64,000 nt of DNA. Origin: Climacium dendroides. Taxonomy: Eukaryota > Streptophyta > Bryopsida > Hypnales > Climaciaceae. Made by a program: the position numbers and the translations under genes. The stretch covers positions 1,550,001 through 1,614,000 of the forward strand of contig OX467090.1 in NCBI GenBank assembly GCA_950106755.1, read 5' to 3'. Within the stretch, counting starts at the first letter, position 1. Each line of letters begins with the position of its first letter. Below are positions 40,314 through 51,319 of the stretch, one piece after another. The notes under the pieces are model-generated. The model made no database searches. It had not been told where the DNA came from and worked only from the letters and a program-made list of their open reading frames with translations.

Positions 40314-41984
40314 GATTGGCCCTCCCTTGGCACGATGTCCCAACCCCTTTTGGGGTTCCGCCTGCTTGGGTAGGCGGTAGAAAATTAATTCCGCCTAGCC
40401 CCAAATACCAACCCGCCTGTCCCCAAACGTCCCACCTATGTCCTTCCACTCCACCTCTCGCTCCCGCCTCGTTTCCTGCAACCTCGGAGTGCAGTGGATT
40501 TGCAATCATTTTTGTTGCTTGTAGTTCATCGCAATCTCATATTTTTGAAAGTATAGGTTTTAGTTGCTCATCTTCCATTGAGCAGATTTCAGAAAAAAAC
40601 AAAAACAAAAAACATCTGGATTTTTGAACCAAGCACTGTCTCTTTTGATGATAGCCAATTTCACTTATTCCGGAGGAAACGAGTTCAACAAACTTCGTTG
40701 AATAGTGGTTTCATAGAAATATTGTTGAATTTTGAACCATCCTTGCACATCCTTCTACACATGGAGATGCTTCAAGAATTCAGGAGATTTTTTCCGCATT
40801 ACATTGGCTATCAACTTTTTGTTAAAATACATTTTGTTTTGCTCTTAAAAGAGAGTTGCAAGAAAATCTATGAGGTTCAGAGTGCATAAGCTAATATGCT
40901 TGCAATGTTGACCTCTTCTGAAACAAATGTGAGCCCGACCTTAAGACTATGCATACTTACAAATGTACATTCTGTTTCCAAGGATGTGCTTAGGTAGCTT
41001 TTTATGAATGTTAAGACCATTGATGGGTCCATTGAGAAATCACGCCTGCACCTGCCTTCTTTTTGTACAATTCAATACCTCAGTGCAAGTTTGTGTGCCA
41101 AAAGTTTTTGTAGCTGTTGTTTTCAATAAGTCCAAGTCAGAATGTTACAACCTTTTCCCACATATCCAAATACTCTGTCAATGCAGACAGAAGAAGCACC
41201 CGCAAATATTTGCATATGTTCAAATCTCTTCTCGAGCGTGATTTCGAGCGTAACTACAATGTATCGACTTGCGAATGAACTCAATTGGTGGTATTGAAGT
41301 TTCATGTGTTAGAATTTCGACAAGTTGAGTATTACAATGCTCATGTTCCTATCAATTCAATACGTTTTTTAATTGTTGTTACAGTGCTTCCATACCTTTT
41401 GAATACACAGCAGCAAAAAGACACTTGTAGTTGAGCGGATTGATCAAGGTACATTAGTTTGAAATTAAGAAAGAAAATTTGAACGTTGTGGGACTTGTAT
41501 GGAAATTGCATAATGTAATAATCAAACGTCTAGAATTAAAATCAATGGAGTGAATACTCTGGTTAACAAGGGAATTGAACTCAAGCTAGGTGTGCAAGGT
41601 CAAGCTATGGAGGAGCAGCAGTGAGTATGAAAAATTCTTCCATTTTCAAACACTTGCAGTTACAGAACCTTGTGCCTCTTTAAATCCAGATGTGCTATTT
41701 TTTTTTATAAAATTTGCTCTATGGAAGATGAGCAACTAAAACCTATACTTTCAAAAATATGAGATTGCGATGAACTCCAAGCAACAAAAATGATCGCAAA
41801 TCCACTGTGCTCCGAGGTTGCAGGAAACAAGGCGGGAGCGGGAGGTGGAGTGGAAGGACGTAGGCGGGACGTTTGTTGGCAGGCGGGCTGGCATTTGGGG
41901 CCGGGCAGGATTAATTTTCTGTTGCCTGCCCGGGTAGGCTGAACCCCAAAAGGGGTTGGGACATCGTGCCGAGGGGCGCCAATC
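40314..41984. mobile_element. 1.67-kb element with ~270-bp terminal inverted repeats
   Basis: 40314-40588 and the reverse complement of about 41712-41984 align over ~270 bp with good identity. Both begin GATTGGC, pass through CGGCACGATGTCCCAACCCC (one base changed on the left) and end TTTAGTTGCTCATCTTCCAT. Long, GC-rich inverted repeats around a non-coding core (40590-41710) fit a non-autonomous foldback or Mutator-like element. The interior ORFs (103 and 77 codons) show no transposase motif. Flanking 9-mers match at only five of nine positions, so no target duplication is claimed. Confidence 0.8.
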
Positions 41985-43560
41985 TCACAATCTCCGATCA
42001 CGAAGGTTTGTTCTTTGTTTTGGAAATCTACTTTCGATTTTGGTCTCGCCTCATCACGTAGATCCTTACACACTCAGAAGCGGCAGGAAATTTGTACCAA
42101 ATTTTCGAAAGTTTGGAAGACCGCTTTGTCTGGTTGTCCCACCGATCACTCAATTTCCAATTTCTTCTCGAATTTGCGAAATTTCTCGAAATTTCTTGTT
42201 GATCTCTCCTTGCTCAACGGATTCAGAGCACTTCAGACACTCAAACAGTCCACTCGATCAATCACACACATGAATTCATACAAATTTAAAAAATAAAATA
42301 AAATAAAATGGATTTGAGTTTTTCACTGGTCTGATTCGGCGCTGCAGGCTCATGAATTTCACTTCCAATCAACCAATTCAGTGACCAACTGGTCACCCCA
42401 AGGTCTCTCCGAATTCATTTGCACCTCAGCTTTGATCTTCTACAGCGTTGCTTCCCTTCTCACTGTCTTCCTACCGATCAGCTTCGACCCGGTTTCACAA
42501 TCGACACGACCAGCACCAAATTCACCTCTCACGATCTGCCGACCTGTACCCACTTCTCCAAAGATCTTTCTGATGGATCGCCACAACTCAGGAACCGCAA
42601 CTGGTCGGAACCATTGCACAATTGGTCAATTCAATCATCAAAGTCTCGCCGCAGTTCCTCTGAGATCACCCCGCGTTCGTTGACTGACAACGCCTTTGAT
42701 CTCTCGAAATGGCTCGTGATTCTCTCCCAATCGTCAAATTCACAATCCCCACAGTACTACTCAAATCCTCAAATTCACAATCGATTCCCCAAAACTCAAA
42801 CAATTACACCACAATGCACAAACTCAAATTTTTACACAACACAAATAAACAATTTCAATTTTATTACAATTACGCAAATAACACGTGCAAGGATTATAGC
42901 ACTAGGAGAAACTCTACAATTTGCACTTCAGGGGAGAGAATGAGAGGAGGGAGAGGGAATTTAAGTCGAGAAAGGGGGGAGATCGGAAGTAGGAGCAGCA
43001 CATCGCAAACGACGCGACTGCTTCGATGTGCCTCCGAAACCCTAGTTTTCGTTTTCTTTTTCTTTTTCTTTCACTTTATATTTCCAAACTAACTACTTCC
43101 TTCAATAGTTTTGAATCATTTTCACACTTGGAAGATAAAATAAGTCTATTTTTTACACTAGATACTAGAAATAGAGTAGAATATAGATATAAAGTTCACA
43201 AAGAAACGAAAAAGTAGCTCTAAAGATCAAAAAGTTAGACTACATTTATTATTAATTTTTTATAAGGGTACTTGTAAATTAAAATAAAATAATAAATCAT
43301 TTAGCATTATTGAAGAAAAAAATAATGATAAATTGTTGAAAAATTGTGTGAATTTATTAAAAATGAAATGAAAGTAAATGAAACCATATAGTGAAGTGAA
43401 GGATACATAAAATGATTGCAATGAAAGTTGTCATTTGATTTGCACCAAAGAACACATGTGTTCAAATGAGAACATACATAAATGAAAACCAACGCTTTGT
43501 AAAAAGTATCAATATGGCAACTAAATTCTCTAAATCACCTTAGTTTTATATGTATCATAA
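41985..43560. other. mixed-composition interval left of the 16-kb element
   Basis: 41985-43060 is less AT-rich and Ser/Pro/Thr-like in + strand frames (longest 174 codons, 42419-42943), with AAACCCTAG at about 43039. On the minus strand a short frame at 42073 (MCKDLRDEARPKSKVDFQNK) is cut off by the long-inverted-repeat element. It may be the 5' end of a disrupted minus-strand gene, but I cannot trace further exons. 43070-43560 is plain AT-rich DNA. Confidence 0.35.
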
Positions 43561-43620
43561 ATCTTTGTATTGAATGAAATACACATAATTCAAATATGAA
43601 TGCATATAATGTCCAACGAC

Positions 43621-43822
43621 GCTAGTTTGTGAGCCTAAAAGCGTGAGCTCAAGAGCTATGAGCATACATTTTGTGAGCCTAGAGCGTTGATTTAAAAAAA
43701 TTAAAATTTGTTTAGGCCAATAGAGAAAAAAGGGGAGACATTTCAAAAATTTAATATTAATAGTAAAATTTCAGCCCTATGACTGTGGATCTATAACCGT
43801 GGGATTGTTGTAGCATGCACAC
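43621..43822 (+). repeat. left terminal inverted repeat of the 16-kb element
   Basis: The terminal 43 bp (GCTAGTTTGTGAGCC...GCGTGAGC...GAGCTATGAGC) match the complement of the right end at 37 of 43 positions. Homology resumes at 43784-43802, where TGTGGATCTATAACCGTGG pairs with 59590-59608 with one mismatch. The arms differ in length between these blocks through an AT-rich insertion on the left. Confidence 0.8.
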
Positions 43823-43850
43823 CATAATTTTTTTTTTTTTTGGGGGGGGG

Positions 43851-44035
43851 TGAAAGTCCCGACTTTGAAGCGCCTAAAAGGGGTTTCTCGGTACCAAGAG
43901 AGGTTTTCAAGGGTGAAAAAGTCGCGGAAAAAAAAAAAAAAATTGGTTGAAAGTCCTAACCATGAAACCTCTCAAAGGGTCTCTTTGTATCGAGAGAGGT
44001 TTAGGGTGGTGACAAAGTTGCAAAATTTTGGGTGA
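43851..44035. repeat. ~95-bp subterminal tandem duplication in the left arm
   Basis: Two diverged copies share GTTGAAAGTCC/GTGAAAGTCCC, then GAGAGAGGTTT/AAGAGAGGTTT, and end AAAGTTGC/AAAGTCGC. Homopolymer runs (T then G at about 43829-43850, and A at 43927-43941) separate them. Subterminal duplications are common in Mutator-like elements. Confidence 0.6.
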
Positions 44036-44270
44036 TTTTTTGGGACCTACTTACAACATGACAAACAACTCTTTGGACTTTTGTCATGGCCTAATTTTTG
44101 CCCACCAGTGCTTAAGTGGTCAACTATAGGTGGCTCAACTTTAAGAGTTTTTGTCTTTCATGAATTAATGATATTTGAAGGTAAAAAATCATTAAGTTAT
44201 TGATTTTTTCAAGTTTGGCTTGTTGAAGCAAATTGTCCCAATTTTTAAATATTGAAGTTCATTAACTTAA

Positions 44271-44501
44271 CCCCTGAGCGCCCAGCGCAAATTCCAAAAA
44301 CAAGCTACAAATTGCCACTCAAGAAGACCCCACTGATTTAAAAATAAGATCCAAGAGACATGACCATTTAGATTGCAAGAGAGGTAGGGAGGGCATCTTT
44401 GGAGAAATTTGTGGACGTTTTCACCATACAACCTAGGACATTATAATGGTCAAATGTCTCATAGTAGGAGGCCACATTTGGGGCGCTGGGGCGCTCAGGG
44501 G
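44271..44501. mobile_element. nested piggyBac-like MITE (231 bp)
   Basis: The ends are CCCCTGAGCGCCCAGCGC and the complement GCGCTGGGGCGCTCAGGGG (one base indel). Both are flanked by TTAA (44267-44270 and 44502-44505). It is too short to code. Its termini share the CCCCT start and GCCC core with the 1.1-kb element at 28215 but differ in the middle (GAG against CAC), so the two are likely related subfamilies. It is younger than the transposon it sits in. Confidence 0.88.
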
Positions 44502-44940
44502 TTAAGTTTAATAAAGCTCAACACTCAATTGTCGATGGCCTCAATCTGTTTGGATGGGAGGAGCGGAAAAAAAAAAATTTAAATTAAAATGGGGGTACAC
44601 TAGGATTAGGTGGATAGGAATATTTTGTGAGGCTTTAATATAAAATCAGTCCCACTTGTGTACTTCTTAAGTCCTAACCAAACACAGATTGAGGGAAAAG
44701 CATTGCAGTGTACTTCCACACGTTTCATACATTACACATAGTATATAAAGCATTTACATTGCCTATAGGGAGAAGAATATGCAACAATTAAAGTTACACA
44801 CTAATCACTCTACAAAATTATAGATAAAGCATATATAGTTCCGTACATGTAGTATTTTCACTCAAAGTTCCAAATACATATGAATCTAACTTTACATGCT
44901 GGGCTTGTATAGGACGGTTCTACATATTCTAACTACAGTT

Positions 44941-47900
44941 TTAAGAATTCATTTTGATCATCCCTGCATTTTCAAGTAGTTTCATGACTTCATCCATGCT
45001 GAGGCTTGGAGCATGGATGAAGGGGTCCTTCTTCGAATCTACTTTGCAAAGGTAACAGAAAATGTAATATAGATGTTTGCAGTTGACATATTTCCCTCGC
45101 TTACCAATGGAGGCAGAGATCATAGTGCTAAAGGACAAGATGGAAAATTAGAAAGAGTGACCCGGTTCACCATATGGTGAGGTTCTACGCCTGATTGTAG
45201 AGTAATGATAGCTCCAAGTCCTGGGTAAGGCAAAATGTTCACTCCGAGAATGATTCCAGATACATTTTGGGCACTCTCCCATTGATTCCGGTGCTCATCA
45301 GTAGGTGCCTTCTCATTCCTACGAATGTTTTTTCCATTCCTAACACATGGTGGCTTGTTAGCATGAGGTGGTCTTGCGTACGTCCATTCTACAACCTCGA
45401 ATAGTTTTGAAGACGTGAAGAGCCGTCGTGGAGACAAAGGTAGTTGCTTCTGGAGGTTGAAACCTGCTTCTTCAAACAATGTGATTTCATCAGAAGTGAG
45501 GGCAGTACCAAGCATCACAGGCCACACGCGAGGGATTTCAGGTCGGCTAAGAACATGAGACCTTCTGAGACCCATTACACAGCGCTTGATGTCGTCTGGA
45601 CAAAACCAAAATTCATTAGTCTCCACTCTAGACCCTTTGAACTCACGCTTCTGCCCCTTATATAATGGAGCAGCTATGGCTGTAGCACCCCTCACAATGA
45701 TCATCTTGCACTTAACCTCCATTTCCGATTGAATGTCATGGCACTTTCTCTTAGACTTCATAGAAAGGCGGGCTATGTGCCACTGAAATGGATCACAATC
45801 TGTCTCCAATACATGTTTGACATGAAGAACTGGTGGTGTATCATCCACTGTATTCCTAACATGGCTTGGAGCTGACCGAATTTGAACGCGTGGGTGGGAA
45901 AAATTCACCTTATCTAGGCAATGAGAATCTCCTTCGGAGCCAATAGGAACATCAAAGGTCCTCTTAATGGACCTAAACACTTCTTCTCCTTCCAAGTGGG
46001 GGATGCGTGTACAAATGTCTTCAGCACCAGGCATACTGCACAAAGCATCAGTAATTCGTTTCCCGTCCATTGATGCTACTGCCCTCTTCAACTTTAGGTC
46101 CTGACGGGAAGGTCCATGTCCAGATGGCCCACCATTAAGGTACATTCGGTAATTGGTCATCTGCATGAAGGCACGAACCCAATCATCACATGTCGCAATG
46201 TATAAGTCCGTTCCGCGTTTACCAGATGCTTGTAGCCACTTGTTGTGAATCGTCTCAGAGAGGTTACAAGACAGAATGTCAGCCAATTCTTCCACCGATA
46301 GATCCTGTACATTATTTTAGCACTCACATTAGCAATAATCCAAAAGGCAATGTGAAAACTGCATATAAAGAACAAATGAATCGAAAGGTAGAAGAATGCG
46401 ACACTTACAGTTTCCATGAAGCCCCCCCATTGGCGGTATTTGAAGTGCTAGAAGGCTAACCACAATTCAAGCTCCTTCAGAGATTCCTCTGATGCTGCAC
46501 CAGAGGAGTACCACCATGCCTTGATTTGGAGGTACCTACTCTCCGCTTCCTCCAAGTTCTTAGCATCTTTGTAGTCTCTGCACAGCTTCATGTGTTGGCA
46601 TTGAAGTTCGCGCTTAATGAGTTTTTTAGTGTGTTGCTTCATTGAGGTAGCCCAATGAAAAAGACAAGTGCGTTCTCTGTCAATCATCTTGATAGATGGA
46701 TCTCTAGATCCATAAACAATTCTAACAGCATTCCAATTGGCTTGTGCCCTGTCTGCCATAAAGTCTTTGAAGTTAGGATTTGCCAAGTCGTTCTTCTCCA
46801 TTACTTTGTTGAGACACCTCCACATAATGACTTGTCCTTCGGTATCTTCTGATTGCATGTCACAAACTGCAATTGTCATTACTTTGCAATAAATTGAATC
46901 ATATACGTGGCAAGCAATTGTGGTCTAGCCCTTGACGCGTTTCACATGATCAAACATAAGCCAACAATTTGCCAGATCACCTCCGGGTTGCATCCTCCTT
47001 ACAAGGTCAACCCCGCTCCCAGGGCCGTCCACGAGCATCTTGAAGACATACACCTTATCCTGTCCCTGTCCCGGGAACACACTATCATGAATAAACTCAA
47101 TCTTTGCTTGTTTCTTCATTGCAAGTAGACGATCAATCTCCCCTCCTCCTCCTCCAGCATTACGAAAAGAAGCAATGATGTTCCTCACATTTAGCGAACT
47201 AAGAACTTGAAATTTATCCATGACATCATCAAGAGCCTTGCCATGCAACATCTCCTTGGGTCCATCACCAGAGTGAACTAAGAATGTATCGAGGAATTCC
47301 TTGCTAGCAGCCAAAGCAATGGCTGATGCTTTGGCAGTAGGGGTTTTTGAAACTTCTTTTGCAATGAGACCTGAGATAGTATCAAATGCATCTCTACACA
47401 ATCCATCACTAACTGGGTGGACATGAGTGCCTAGATGGATGCATACCCTCATTATGTGGGATGGACCCATGACATAGTAAATCCTTCTGTCACAAAAATT
47501 GATACAAATGGGCAGTAATTTGCAGACTTTGCAAACTACAGTGGAGTCTCTAGGCGGATTGGATCCTACAAGGAATGGAGTGGCTGTGTTACCCATCCAC
47601 TCTGTTTCGTTTCTACTGGAGCATCGATTCAAATAATCGCATGCAGGATTTGAACATGCCAAATGACCAACACAAGATGACTTCCTGAACTTAAGCCCTA
47701 ACTCATTGTGAATATTAGAAGTGATTGTACGACACCATGTATGGCCATCATAGCGCTTATCCATGCCACCCATATTCTTTGAAGAACTGGATCCAGACAA
47801 CGACCTACACGGTGGAAGCTCAAAGATAATGTCTCCATCAAAGCTAGTTGGAAGGAATTGGACCTTCTTACATTCGATTAAATCGAAGTTGAGATTTGCA

Positions 47901-48565
47901 ATCTCGTTCCTAGATCCTCAAATACTAGCTAGCTTTCTAAGACTTTGTAGCACACTCGGGTGATCACGGTCTGTCGGATAGAGGGGAGGACGTGAGAATA
48001 TTGAGCTCCCAGCACTACTATCACGCAAACCAGTAGACTTTGTGGCCTCGATTCTTGTAGAAGCATCATTCAATTTAGATGGAAAAGATTGACGACTACT
48101 ATTTCCATGCTCATCCTTTGAATCACTGGATAAGTCAACTACTGGACTTAGTAACTCACGTACCACGCAATCGACATTGAAACGGTTCTCTTCCTCATCC
48201 GCTTGAGAAGGATCAAGTGACTCTCTCTTAACAGATCTCAATATTGGAAATTGTGCAATGGATGCATCAGAAATAGGTGTTACTATCTCAGTCAAAGCAT
48301 TCACAACAACAGATGACAAACCAAACGCTCTATATCGACCCACTACTAAGTTCCAAATATATCCATATTGATTAGCAGTTCTAGGTATGAGAACCGATTG
48401 AACAAGTGTTCCTGCCTCAGAATAAATCTCTTCTTCAATGTAGATGGAAGACTCTAGGAAACCGTATCGAACATGCAGAAGGTTGCTCGACAAATTTACA
48501 AAACCAGTACTACCGATGCGAATGAGAAGAGGCACCTCATGCCCATTTGCTCTAATGGATGCCAT
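44941..48565 (-). pseudogene. Mutator-like transposase, broken by three stops and a frameshift
   Basis: Reading from MASIRANGHEVPLLIRIGST at 48565 (an in-frame upstream ATG lies at 48664), one frame runs to a donor at 46409, interrupted only by TGA at 47918, TAG at 46925 and a TAG at about 46448. An intron 46408-46305 then joins in phase to exon 46304-45120. A shift near 45130 moves to the frame ending at 44941. A zinc-finger block (HTWCRTITSN, then CVGHLACSNPACDYL) resembles the WRKY-GCM1 type. The MULE-like core has TTIACHVYDS, VMTIAVCDMQSEDTE, FMADRAQANWNAVRIVY and RTCLFHW. The C-terminal SWIM-like part has FPSCP then GKYVNCKHLYYIFCYL. Total length is about 1180 codons. It would have catalysed excision and insertion in the nucleus. 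All three stops can be made by single transitions, for example from CGA, CAG or TGG. Confidence 0.8.
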
Positions 48566-48664
48566 TACAGATAAGACTAACGAGTTCCAAAAATGATAAA
48601 TCACTTGAGAACATACAATCTTCCTAAGCTTAAATAGGACGCTAACAGACCCACATCTAAACAA

Positions 48665-50214
48665 AAACGGAGAATTTTAAATGGTGAACACTACTAATCA
48701 GTTAAGCCAGAACATTAAATCTATCTGCCCAAATAGTGTCAGAGATGTAAATGGGTGCATTAGCTATCTAAAATTGACATACGGGACAAGCCACACAAAT
48801 AAAGAGAACTATCAATGGTGGTTCATCTAAAGAAGTCAAAGTAATGACCTTTTCAAAATATTTCAAGTATGTACAGTTTGAATGAAGCTATTAACATATT
48901 ATTATCAAGAGAATGGTTTAAAGGAGAGATTGCCTGCAGTTAGAATCTAGAAGGGGCGCTTTACGGTTTATTGCAGGACCTATAATGAAGCTAGGATTTG
49001 GATAAATCAAATCCTCATTACGACTAGCTTGGAAAACAATCCTCAATGGAAGATTGCCAGTAGCATCAAATCATAGGAGACAAGGGATTCAAAAAAGGGA
49101 ATGAAAACTTTCTATGAAGTCATCCATTACTGGAATTTATTTTTTTTAAAACGACTACATACTACACTATAAGTACATAGAGAAAGTCTATATGAAGTCT
49201 CTTACATTCCTATGCTGAGATTTCATGCATTTTGATATTCTAACTAGTGAGACAAGATATGCATGCATATGACATTTTTTAGTGGATCAGTTGAGGTAGA
49301 TGCCACCAAGGACAGCCACTTCTGGTGCTGAAAATAGTATTCGTAAGCAAAGAAAGAGGAGAAGGAGTTCATTCTTCTTCAGTAGTTACAAGGCATTGAA
49401 GAGGTCAAGGATGAAACGAAAGAGGCTAATTCGCAAGACCCCAACATCATCTGAGCCTGAGGAGGAGAAGGTGGAAAACTCACAAGAGACATCTCTCATA
49501 TGCAATCCAGGGAAAGGGGAGCAATCAAGTTCAAATCACCATAGTGCACAGAGAAGTGAACGAAATGACATTGATCCAAGTAGTGAACAATTGTGTAATG
49601 TATGTATGATGTCTCTTATTAGATATGCTGTGGACTATGCATATTCTTCCTAGTTGATGCTAGACTCACCTAAACAATGAAGACATGATATTGATATTGA
49701 ATGTATTGTGTCTTGTCTATTTTTTTTTCGCATTTTGAAGTTATACTATGCATGATGAATACCCCATTCTAATATATTGATGAAGGAAGTCCAAAACCTA
49801 TAATCATCATGTCTCCTCGTACACAACGAATTTGGCAAAAAAATGGGATATGGCCGACGTTAAAGTGAATTCCCATTGAACCCGAAGTATACATTGATAA
49901 GTAGACATCCTCTGAAGGCTTAGTATAGTCTGCAGTTTTATGGCCCTAGTAGGTCCCTAGATGTAATTAGAGCCCTAAAACCGCAACCCGTAACCCTAAT
50001 TTGCCCTTGCAGTCGCTTATCGCATCCTGATCATTCTTTCTGCCTCCCCGCCTTCGACGTCGTTACGCCTCCCTGCCTCCAACGTCGTTGCGCCTCCAGC
50101 TTGAGTGTGAACTGCTTGGCACCCTGTGCGTCTCCCTGTCTGCATTTTCTCGTCTTTCTAGAGTTTCCAATACTTTGCTCTTGCCATTAGGTATCCCAAA
50201 TTTGTGAACATTTG
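48665..50214. promoter_or_regulatory. central divergent promoter region of the 16-kb element
   Basis: This lies between the transposase start and the first putative exon of the methyltransferase gene. It holds the basic ORF at 49300 and, close to the plus-strand gene, GTAACCCTAATTTG at about 49989, a telo-box-like motif. No clear TATA box was identified. The sequence on the transposase side (48665-49299) shows no other feature. Confidence 0.4.
49300..49653 (+). CDS. small basic ORF, 117 aa, inside the 16-kb element
   Basis: It begins MPPRTATSGAENSIRKQRKR and its first half is very rich in Arg and Lys (RKQRKRRRSS, RSRMKRKRLIRKT), like a nuclear-localisation or nucleic-acid-binding tail. The second half is acidic then Ser-rich (SEPEEEKVENSQE) with a CNVCMM pair of cysteines near the end. 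It has no homolog that I recognise. It could be an intronless gene of the transposon, or a detached exon of a larger gene. The frame is intact. Confidence 0.4.
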   Translation: MPPRTATSGAENSIRKQRKRRRSSFFFSSYKALKRSRMKRKRLIRKTPTSSEPEEEKVENSQETSLICNPGKGEQSSSNHHSAQRSERNDIDPSSEQLCNVCMMSLIRYAVDYAYSS

Positions 50215-50485
50215 ATGGAAGCTGCGGCAATGGAGACAAGGCGGAGCCGAGACCTAGCACGGCGGGAGCAAGAGGCTGCGATAGTTTCAGCATCGGATTG
50301 TGATACTCGTGAGGTACAATCTTGAATCATGGCCTTTGAATCGCATCCCACATGATATCCGGTACCCTCAATAGATTTCCGAGAACCCTCCCTTGTCGCT
50401 TATGTCCCTTATTCGGCTTAGTCGTTGTTGATTGAGTTTAGAAATAGGAGAAGATCTGGACCGAGGCGTAGTCTCAGTTTTGAGT

Positions 50486-51067
50486 TCTCGCCACCGAGAG
50501 GGAGTCATTGCGCGGATTCTCTCAGTTATCATATTTTGAATTTTGCAGTAGGTTTTGATCTCAATCTCGTGTCCGTCGCTCGACAGTCTCGCCACCGAGA
50601 CATTGAATATCAATTCAAGATGTTGGAGTAAAGTCCGATCGCTTACCGCATTTTTCTGATTCTCTCGTCATCGAGACGAAGGAATTGTGGAAAGTGTTCT
50701 TTAAAATATTGTCGTTTAGATCTTCCCAAATCGACAGTGCGCGTTAGCATCAGATTCTCACATTTCAGTGGCTAGAGCAGCAACACGAAGCCGGGCCGCA
50801 TCTGCTTGAGTGTTGCAAGGAATTGCGCCAACCAACAGTTGTCTCGCCATTGAGAAACTCCAGGCGAGCTTCGCGTGCCGAAGAATTTTTTTCTTTAAGT
50901 TCATGTTTTTCAGATTTTTTAGGTTTCTGTCCACACAGAGGAACATGAGGATTAGTCTCTCGCCACCGAGATTCAAATTCGGAGATCAGAGACTACTGCG
51001 ATCTTTCCAACTGATCTGCTTTGAGTTTATCATGTGGGAACATGGGATCCTTGTCTCGCCACCGAGA
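50486..51067 (+). repeat. hairpin-motif cluster A (6 copies of TCTCG-N4-CGAGA)
   Basis: Copies of the inverted repeat TCTCG-N4-CGAGA start at 50486, 50587, 50663, 50842, 50958 and 51054. Loops are CCAC in four, TCAT and CCAT in the others. One copy (50586-50601) extends to a 6-bp stem as GTCTCG/CGAGAC, and the one at 50842 has TGAGA on the right, leaving a G-T pair. Spacing here is irregular (76-179 bp). The surrounding DNA differs between copies while the motif is kept. Confidence 0.9.
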
Positions 51068-51319
51068 TAGATATTCGGAAATCATAGACCGTTGTCGTGC
51101 TGTAAATACATGCACTGTATAGAATACATATATAATATATGTATTAAAAGATTCTTGATTCGGAGGAGAAACTTACTGATGACGCTTCCGTTAGCTTCAA
51201 GGTGATGCTTGTTAGCAATGGAATTGTGTTTAAGGTGAAAACCTTAAACAAACTTCATTAGTTCGACGTATTCCTTTGGGTTTTAGAGTTTATGTTTAGA
51301 TTTAGAGTTCGATATTAAA

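Noticed and set aside
42419..42943. 174-codon plus-strand ORF
   Set aside because: Ser/Thr/Gln/Asn-rich low-complexity translation overlapping other long frames; no domain, and likely leader or spacer DNA.
46448..47920. Programmed readthrough or recoding of the three transposase stops
   Set aside because: Mixed TGA and TAG, no shared context, and a separate frameshift downstream make ordinary decay the simpler explanation.
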